64,000 bases of DNA from assembly GCA_000827495.1 (NCBI GenBank), contig KN817629.1, positions 55,088 to 119,087 on the forward strand, written 5' to 3'. Origin of the DNA: Hypholoma sublateritium FD-334 SS-4. Its lineage: Eukaryota > Basidiomycota > Agaricomycetes > Agaricales > Strophariaceae. Positions 57,201-64,000 of the stretch are shown here, piece by piece (position 1 is the stretch's first letter; every line of letters starts with the position of its first letter). The notes beneath the pieces were generated by a model. It did not search any database and was not told the DNA's origin. It saw nothing but the letters and a program-made list of their open reading frames with translations. A program made the position numbers and the translations under genes.

Positions 57201-58167
57201 AGAAGGCAAATGGGCCATTAAAGAAATACTATCAGAGGCATACAAATTTCAAGAACGTAGCAAAGCAGGTCGGTAAAATTTGATACTAATAATTGCAATT
57301 ACTCATTTATTCATTTTATTATTACAGGTCCTTCGCGTCAGTGAAATGGATCTCGTGTCTACAATCATCCGTACAGAAATCACATTTTTTGACGAGACCG
57401 TTGAAGACCAAAAAGCATCAGACAAGCGTCCAGATGACGAAGAAAGCAACGACGGCATTGACAATTCAGGGTCTGAACCCCGGATCATTCATGGATCACC
57501 GCTTCCTCCGTGCTCGCTATCTAAGCTTGAACTAGATCACTCCAATGATCTCGCCTTCAAAAATGCCAGGATCAAGCTATCGAGTGCACTTTCAAGCCTG
57601 TTGAATGTTCCGCGAGTGACTTTGCTTGCTTCAGACGCAGTGAGTTAACTTAATTAATGAATGGATTCACTGAAACACGTACGAAGTTGATGGAATCATT
57701 AATATTAGATCGTGCCGTTTCGAACAATCAAGACATACTTCACATCCGTGGTCGACTGGTCAACCAGCTGCAACATTCTCCGCGCAAACCCAAACTTCCA
57801 TCAAAAGCCCAGATTTGACTTTGCACTCGTCAAAGTCCACGCTAATCAGTGTATTTTTGTCCAGATCCTATACATACTCCGAATTACATACAAGGAAAAG
57901 GACTACCACATGGCTCTTGTATTACCCTTCGATGTTCCCCCAGCAGCCCAGAACCGCCGACGAGACAGAGAGCTTCGTTTCACGAGAGTTCATCCTCGTG
58001 CGAGAGCAAAAAGTCTGTTTATAAATACAAACACTATCATCCGAGGTGCCTTACTGGCCAAAGACCGCTTATCCAACGAGGGAGAATATCTTGTCGTCAA
58101 TTTCATTGACCAGGATATGTGGTCGCGTCTCAAGACAATGGAGCTCGTCAATCATGCTCGGATCTAG
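54299..58167 (+). CDS. Plavaka-family transposase, apparently intact
   Basis: Twelve exons: 54299-54506, 54565-55271, 55344-55562, 55619-55798, 55848-56050, 56111-56324, 56382-56545, 56632-56731, 56823-57005, 57080-57268, 57328-57639 and 57709-58167. Together they give 1045 residues with no frameshift or internal stop. The N-terminus has a CCHC zinc finger (C12, C15, H26, C31). An acidic Ser/Glu region follows. The Plavaka core is clear: PWTANLWWRVQ, FFIILYADKTRLSSFGT, EGTGGGRLVGWLPI, RILLISADYEEQ, HPCPTCLV, NVFWRLMGVD, WDRLHAYHGGLFSDHL, GWNFPKVHTHEHMFQDIRNKG (shown in part) and SEKANGPLK. The introns are AT-rich and 49-91 bp. It is the main enzyme expected to cut and join the element ends. 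A possible extra 3' exon near 58230-58320 could not be proven. Confidence 0.9.
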
Positions 58168-59048
58168 TACTAATTATTATGTTCTAAAATTTGTAATATT
58201 ATACTTCTGTTATTATTATTATCCACGCAGTCGACGGCGGCCTCATTGCGCGCCTACTTTAAGTTCTATCCAAGACATCCTCTCCGAGTCATCGTCTCCC
58301 GGGACCCTCTGTTTTGTGGTTGCCTAATCAAAGAAACACAATTAATAAATGGCGCTGAAGATAGTCTCAGTCCAGTACCGTGGCCTCCTTGCCTCCTCTG
58401 TCAACGCAGCAGCGGCGTCGGTCCTGCATGCGACTCCGCTTACAGAGTCTATTAAAATGCGGCATTGACATGCCGAGGGCATGCGTATGGCATATGGCAG
58501 TGGCATACACATCTGAGCCTACTGTTGAGCTCTGTATTTAGAATTACTTAAACGGCTCCACGATGCTCTCTATTAGAGCTTTGACTCCGCGCGCTCCTCA
58601 GTTCCACACAACTAAGACCAATAATATTATGCTCGAAACAACCTATTAAGCGCGCGTGCTTATTATTATTAATATATTATTAGATCCCATGTCTCCGATG
58701 CCGCTTGAACTTAACAAACACTAGCAGTGTACGATCACTGTTTGATCATATTAATTTTGAGATCGACGCTGGAAGGATTCATTGAAAGAACCTAGGGCAT
58801 TCTGAAGTATTATCAAAGCATATTATGACATTCTGAATTTGTCAGTAAAATCTAAGATATGCGGCCTCATGTCATACGCGACTGCAATAGTTAAATAGAA
58901 CCGCAGAACACCTTTGGATCTACATACGAAGAGCCATTGACCCATTATTACCCAGTTACATTTAAACAGCCCAGGTGAGTATTATTATTATTGGCGACCC
59001 GGACGCCTTCATTATAACTATTGTTCCTGTGTTGCAGTGCGCAACATA
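58168..59048. other. AT-rich spacer between the two plus-strand transposon genes
   Basis: The 880 bp hold the transposase 3' end and the accessory-gene promoter. An open frame at 58246-58455 might be an alternative last transposase exon after a splice at 58169, but its frame is not conserved-looking. Runs of TTATTATTATT occur near 58200 and 58980. Confidence 0.4.
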
Positions 59049-61381
59049 ATGTCTCGTCGCCGTCTTCCTCCTTCCCAAGCGAATGTTCCAGCCAGAGTCA
59101 GTTCGGGAGCAATACCCTCGCTTTCCGCCTTATCAAGGACCCCGTCGATGCAGTGAGCTTACAGCCATTTTTTTGGTATTCAAATTCATATCTGATTCAT
59201 AACATATTAGCAGTCAGCGTTCCATCGGCCGCGATATTACTCCCGATGATGTCGAAATGGATTTTGAGCCACCCACCATTTCTGCCGCCTCGTCGTTTCA
59301 ACTCCCCGCGTCGCTCAGGGAATCTAGTACAGAGAAAATTTATCAGGTGCATTGAATGTCTGACTCCAGTGGTATTTCGATTTCTTTACTGAGCCTTGTT
59401 CATTTCAATATTAAGATGTATCTTAAAAGCGAGGAGAAGGTCTCGAAATTAGAGGCTGAGATAGTCAAGCTTAAAACACAACTTGCTGATTCAGAACTGC
59501 GATTTGTTGGAGCATCGTCAAAAGTTCGATCAGCGGCATTGAAGCTTGCAACGGATCAAATTGCTGAACAGGAACCTTCCGCCCTCGACGCGAAGCTCGT
59601 TATGAGGCTGGTCAAGAAACTTGGCTGTAACTTTCAGGTATTCTTCTCGCCTTTCATTGAACTATCTGATTTTTCTGCTCCCCGGCCGAACTTCAAGCCT
59701 TACGATCTCAAACGATATGTGGTACCTGGTAATCCTGCCTTAGGGCTCACAGCCGACCTGTACGAGTGTATTCCGGAAAAATACCACAACATCCTTCTAT
59801 CTCCCAGCTCCGAACTCTACTCCGAGAAGTATACTAAGGCGGTAAGTTGAGATGTCATTTACTTTATCTAGATGAACTGATATATTAATCAAATTAGTTC
59901 CGCGAGGCTGGGATGACCAGCCGCTCGAACTCGTTGACGGCTCTCCGCGAATCATCCCCCATCATATTCAACCTTCCGGCCCACTACTTTTCGAGTGAAA
60001 GCACGACCATCCGGGACACTATCCCCGAAATACAGCAACTCATCGGCCATAGCTACGATGACGAAGGAAATGTGGCCTACGCGAGAATACCCCCAGTCTT
60101 GTGCTTGGACGGTCAGACCGCGGATTCGGACAAACAATTCCTCAACCCATGTCTATTCAAGGTGAATAATATATTATTATTATGGTTATTATCTCGGAGA
60201 CATTCTCTAATTAAACATGTCCCAGATTGCCCGCACGGTCCTGTTCGGCAAAACAGCGACGCAAAGTGCTGACCGCGCGGTGTCCCGCTCTATAAGCCAG
60301 TACCTACGAACGGATATTCCCGCTGAGACCACGTTCGGTCTCGTCGCTTGGGTTTGCATGATGGTACGTGTACTATTTTAAAAACAGATGATTAGATTTG
60401 ACATCTCTCTTGAACGACAGGCACGCTATCTGCTATCGAAAGACGTGCGGTTCGAGAACACCGGCATTGGCTCTCAGAGCAAGATCAACTATGCAGGCGA
60501 CTTCGCCTACTATAAGCGCCGGCTGACCGAATTTTATCATTCCGCCGATACTCACAAATTGATTCTAACCTTACTTGAAGTATGGGATCGCGAAGTGTTT
60601 TCTAATCACAACAAGCGCAAAGGGCATATAGGTGATGAAGATTCCGATTCAGAGGTTATCGACATACCAGATTTTGATGCCGATGCATTGGAGATCGCAG
60701 AAGATCTGGCAAGGATCCGTCTCCAGATTGCAACTCGATCCAATACGCCCATTGTCATCGACGCCCCTGCAGTACCTCAGCCAATCCCACAGCCGATTGA
60801 GTCTCTTGATGATCCAGATCACGACGACTTCGACGATTCAGACATCTATGGGGACGAGGCTCCACCATCCCCGAGACCTGGACCAGTAAATCCTCCTGCC
60901 GCAGCATTGCCACCCGACGTCGCGATGTTAATTCCGCCGACTCCCTCCAGTCCATCAGAATCTCAATCAGGTGCGACCGATGTTCTTTCATCGAAACTTC
61001 TGTGCTTGTCTAACAATAATTCCCAGCTTCTGTCCAACGGCAATTGGCGATGCCGGAAGAATCTGCCCATGATTCTGATGGACCGCCATCTGGATCTGTG
61101 GCACTGCCATCTAAATCTCGCCGGACCACCGCAAAGCCAGCTCCCAAGCGTCGCAATGCCAGGGCCAAAGTAAGTATTATTATTACCATGCCTACGGCTT
61201 AATTTGACGAGAGCAGCCCAACGAAGAGCCGGGACCAGCTGCACCTGAGATTGTCGATGACATCACTGACATTCCTGCATCCGAATCTCAGCCCGATTTG
61301 ATTCCTGACAAGCCATTGGCAACAGCCGCTAAGTCTAAGCGTGGACGTCCTGGTGGCTCAAAGAAGTCTAAGGCGACGTAG
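59049..61381 (+). CDS. Transposon accessory protein with coiled coil and AT-hook
   Basis: Eight exons: 59049-59152, 59214-59346, 59416-59841, 59898-60161, 60226-60363, 60421-60970, 61027-61169 and 61217-61381, for 640 residues. The disordered N-terminus starts MSRRRLPPSQ. Residues ~80-115 form a coiled coil (EEKVSKLEAEIVKLKTQLAD). A globular part follows with PNFKPYDLKRYVVPGNPALG, DLYECIPEKYHNILL, IGHSYDDEGNVAYARIPPVL, IARTVLFGKTA and DFAYYKRRLTEFYHSADT. The tail is acidic/Pro-rich and ends with an AT-hook core RGRP (628-631) in KRGRPGGSKKSK. I do not recognise a named domain in the globular part. AT-hook and coiled coil suggest DNA binding and oligomerisation at the element ends or on chromatin. 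The acceptor of exon 2 could be 59210 instead of 59213. Confidence 0.82.
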
Positions 61382-61830
61382 TACTCATTGCTAATATCTT
61401 TCATTTGCGCATTGGACTCGGATTCTTAACATATTACTACAGGCATTTTAATTATGTCGCCGATGGCTCTTTGGACATCTGACTGATTATATCGACGGCC
61501 GTGATCTTTTTCAATTACATATGCATCCTGTAAATTAATAATCAAACCTTTCTGAGCGGGTAGAAGCTAGGCACTAACTCTCCTTTGGGACTTGGTGCGT
61601 TTCGCGGCGAATATATAACCATATGTTGAAGTCAGTCCGCCTTAGACTTAGACTCTTACTGACGAGCTATATTAATGCGTGCTCACTCTTATTAAATGAC
61701 TATGTGGTGTAGGGGAATTTATCGATAGCGTAAGAAAAATTAGTTAGGTAAGGTAGCCCAAAGATGTTGGTTCGATTCTGGTCAATGGCATTAATTCACT
61801 AAGTACGATAGTAAGTAGCAATGTATGTTA
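61382..61830. other. Transposon 3' region before the subterminal repeats
   Basis: AT-rich, no coding feature. GGTTCGATTC at about 61776-61785 resembles a pol III B box, but no tRNA fold surrounds it. Confidence 0.4.
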
Positions 61831-62060
61831 TATCTAATCAGATGGAAACTGGTAGCTGATTAGGACCAAGTCTAATTATTCTTTTATCTTGATGACCACG
61901 CTCTCTGACCAGGTTGTCTAATCAGGAAACCGCTGCTAATGGGGACGGATCTAATCAGGGTGTCTGATCAGGTATGCCATTGCTAATTAGGATGCATCTG
62001 ATCAGGCTCGGGCCGACTCTGATCAGGTCAACTTGTCGGCCTGACCAGGCCTGTTCAGGG
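61831..62060. repeat. Right subterminal repeats of the Plavaka element
   Basis: About ten copies of TCTRATCAGG or variants: ATCTAATCAG, GCTGATTAGG, TCTGACCAGG, TCTAATCAGG (twice), TCTGATCAGG (three times), GCTAATTAGG, CCTGACCAGG and CCTGTTCAGG. Spacing is irregular, 10-30 bp. The core CTGATCAG is a perfect palindrome, as expected for a dimeric protein site. Confidence 0.8.
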
Positions 62061-62070
62061 CTCCGCGGCA

Positions 62071-62098
62071 TAATCGGCATAATCGGCATAATTAGGCA
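62071..62098. repeat. Three short tandem repeats next to the right TIR
   Basis: TAATCGGCA twice, then TAATTAGGCA, which is part of the terminal inverted repeat. The left end has no equal tandem copy. Confidence 0.8.
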
Positions 62099-62116
62099 TC
62101 CTGGAGTTTTCCGACA
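62089..62116 (-). repeat. Right terminal inverted repeat of the Plavaka element
   Basis: On the minus strand this reads TGTCGGAAA, nine bases, TGCCTAATTA, matching 52126-52153. Confidence 0.85.
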
Positions 62117-62118
62117 TA
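62117..62118. repeat. Right target-site duplication TA
   Basis: TA directly outside the right inverted repeat, matching 52124-52125. Confidence 0.5.
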
Positions 62119-64000
62119 GTCAGCGCGAACGTTTGCGAGGGATGCAAATATACGAGAATTTAGATTGCCTACACTGCCCATGAAGACACAGCGAGCTGTA
62201 TTTCCACTGAATGGGACGATACCATTTCTCAAAACAAGATGCGGCAGAATACCGTGACGGCAGTTCACGATGACAGTGTGGCAGCGCCATTCTATAAATG
62301 TGTGTATTATCGTATTCGAAGGTCACTGATCAATTTGAAGCAATTTTGAATGCATTTTGCGCTCAAAGACCTAAGGGCACTTCCAATACCTGCGTATTTG
62401 AGAGCAGCAACGGTCAACTGGCCCACTTGCCTGTCTGATCCAAAACCCGATCGCGGATATTGCCTGTGACACAGAACATGTAGAGTAAGTACAAGGATGC
62501 AGGGCTGAGCCTGCCCACGGACCTCGAGTTTAAGCTTTCTCGTTTTTGAACTCGAGGTTGCGATAAAAGTTATAATTGTACTCGCCCCATGACTCGGATG
62601 CGCGACCCCATTTTCTGATATTCACAAATACTTACCCTCTGGTGTACTTACATACGCCTTTCGCGAACGGACATACTTATACTTAGCATGCCGTGCGGCG
62701 CAGATATATAAGCGGCTACGTAGATGATAGATTGGGCAAGTGCCGCGCGCTTCGAGAAATAAGGGTGCGCGATTTGCAAGACCTAAAGTCTGGCGAGTCG
62801 AACTGTTCTTGAACCTTCGAAACCCGATTTGCAAAGCACATGGATTTGAAAGCTCAACATACATAATCCGGGAGAAACCATCTGCCATGCTGCTTAAGTA
62901 ATACGTCACTTGTTTGCTCATCTGCAATTCGGTCTAAATATAGGAATAAATCTTTAGGCCCAGTGAAAACCAGCTCTGCGCCAGGCGGGGAAATCTGCGC
63001 CGGTCAGCCGGATTCTGCGCACACAGGCGGCAAATTGCTACATTCGCAGCGCAGCGCATATTGTGCGACAATCTCTGTCGTCATNAATTTTAGCTCGATC
63101 ACAGAACCAACTGATTTTTTCCACTTTATTTATTTTTCAGTCGCACGAATTTGAAATCTTCTATTCTTCCTCACTTTTTTCTTTTGACTTAGAAACAAAA
63201 ATCTCGAATCGAACGCTCGTCCCCAAATCCAATATGTCATGTGATTCGCGGGAAACATTTACCCCCAAGCATCTAGGCTCGTCCCCAGCCGATATCTCCG
63301 AACACATATTACATAATGTGCACACGTGCTGCAAGCAGTTATGCTCTATGACAAATAAAGAAACGTGATGGCACAACATTTGACGTGGCGGGGCGAGCAC
63401 AGCGAGCGGACTGGGCGGTCTCGTCGCCGTCTTACCGTGATAAAAAAATCCCCGTTGTCCAGGCGTGCTCACTTCGCCGCAAAAACGTCAAAATGTCTAA
63501 AATAACACTTCATATTGAGTATACATTATCTGTGCAGATTTCAATTTAGATCATAAAATTATATATGACCTTATTTTATGAAAATTGACTTTTGACTTCG
63601 TCGTTGTCGTGAGAAAGGGTCCGTGCCCACCACATTCTTGCCTGCTGTTGCGTCGGCCATTTTTCTTCAAACCACAAAATTTTGCCTCGCAAGGTTTAAC
63701 AAATACAATAGTACCCTACACAAGAAATTCCGAGGTCGGAAATGTTTTCTGAGATGAGTACGAGCTGGATGCAAATATGCACGCACGGACCCGATCTGGC
63801 GACAACGATGAAGTTAATCAAAAATTTCATGAATAAGCATGTATACTATTTTATGATCAGAAAGCAAAACTGAGTAGATTATGTGCACTCGATTTAAGGT
63901 GTTATTTTCTTGTTTTTGGTGTTTTTCCGACTAAGTGAGGATGCCTGGGTAACGGTGATACGGCTGCAATCGGTCTATGCGTGTAAATCCGCTAGATTTT
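62119..64000. other. Right-hand region without a supported gene
   Basis: No gene, RNA or repeat family was recognised in the last 1.9 kb. It is AT-rich with short open frames only. A short inverted repeat is listed separately at 62522-62557. Confidence 0.45.
62522..62557. repeat. Short inverted repeat (9-bp arms)
   Basis: CCTCGAGTT at 62522-62530 pairs with AACTCGAGG at 62549-62557 around an 18-base loop with a T run. It could form a hairpin. No neighbouring gene explains it. Confidence 0.5.

Larger units (their letters stand above)
52126..62116. mobile_element. Complete Plavaka-type DNA transposon, ~10.0 kb
   Basis: The left end (52126) and the reverse complement of the right end (62116) both start TGTCGGAAA. 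After a 9-base variable spacer both continue TGCCTAATTA: 21 of 28 positions identical with equal spacing. A TA dinucleotide flanks each end (52124-52125 and 62117-62118). Short CTGATCAG/CTAATCAG-like repeats crowd the inner side of both ends. Inside are a Plavaka-family transposase gene without stops or frameshifts, an accessory gene with coiled coil and AT-hook on the same strand, and a small coiled-coil gene on the other strand. Plavaka elements are known from basidiomycetes. The boundaries, the TA duplication and the three-gene content are read directly from the sequence. Whether the element is active is inference. Confidence 0.85.

Noticed and set aside
61700..61800. Possible tRNA around GGTTCGATTC
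   Set aside because: The T-arm pairs only through wobble bases and no matching acceptor stem was found.

Overview
The window is nuclear DNA of a filamentous basidiomycete, most likely an agaricomycete. The genes carry many short GT-AG introns, mostly 46-90 bp. The content is typical of mushroom-forming fungi: a HET-domain protein, F-box/LRR proteins, a Fic protein, and a Plavaka-type DNA transposon. Host genes are mostly GC-rich; the transposon and several intergenic stretches are AT-rich. Exon models were built by hand from splice sites and reading phase. For most multi-exon genes the summed exon length divides by three and ends in a stop. No RNA gene or CRISPR array could be supported.

Layout, 0-31 kb. 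(1) 2-822: 3' end of a conserved gene. (2) 1.3-6 kb, minus strand: a Uma2/nuclease-like gene whose last exon is interrupted by a short inverted-repeat element with a 10-bp target duplication, then a HET-domain gene. (3) 6.8-10 kb: TFIIS (minus) divergent from the splicing factor PRP46 (plus). (4) 11.7-19.1 kb: a glutamine/proline-rich protein, a short Med25-like VWA protein, a mostly empty 3.5-kb stretch, and a 2-oxoglutarate oxygenase. (5) 19.8-27.7 kb: YPP1 (PI4-kinase adaptor) and an F-box protein on the minus strand, then DPH3 on the plus strand. (6) 27.7-31 kb: mostly non-coding, with decayed fragments.

Layout, 31-52 kb. A large multi-pass membrane protein with an acidic, serine-rich tail faces an AlkB-type dioxygenase across a pyrimidine-rich spacer. 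Next come an EamA-type transporter (minus) and a Fic protein (plus) sharing a 265-bp divergent promoter. A degraded tandem duplication holding a piece of a second Fic gene follows. An LRR protein converges on a membrane-anchored pseudokinase. A small putative mitochondrial protein and a second F-box-like gene complete the segment. Isolated N bases are concentrated at 46-51.5 kb.

Layout, 52-64 kb. The most interesting unit is an apparently complete ~10.0-kb Plavaka-type transposon (52126-62116). It has matching terminal inverted repeats, a TA target duplication and subterminal repeats. It carries three genes: an unbroken 12-exon transposase, a coiled-coil/AT-hook accessory protein, and a divergently oriented small coiled-coil protein. 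The small protein has the same N-terminal plan and intron position as the accessory protein. Beyond it, to 64 kb, no gene could be supported.
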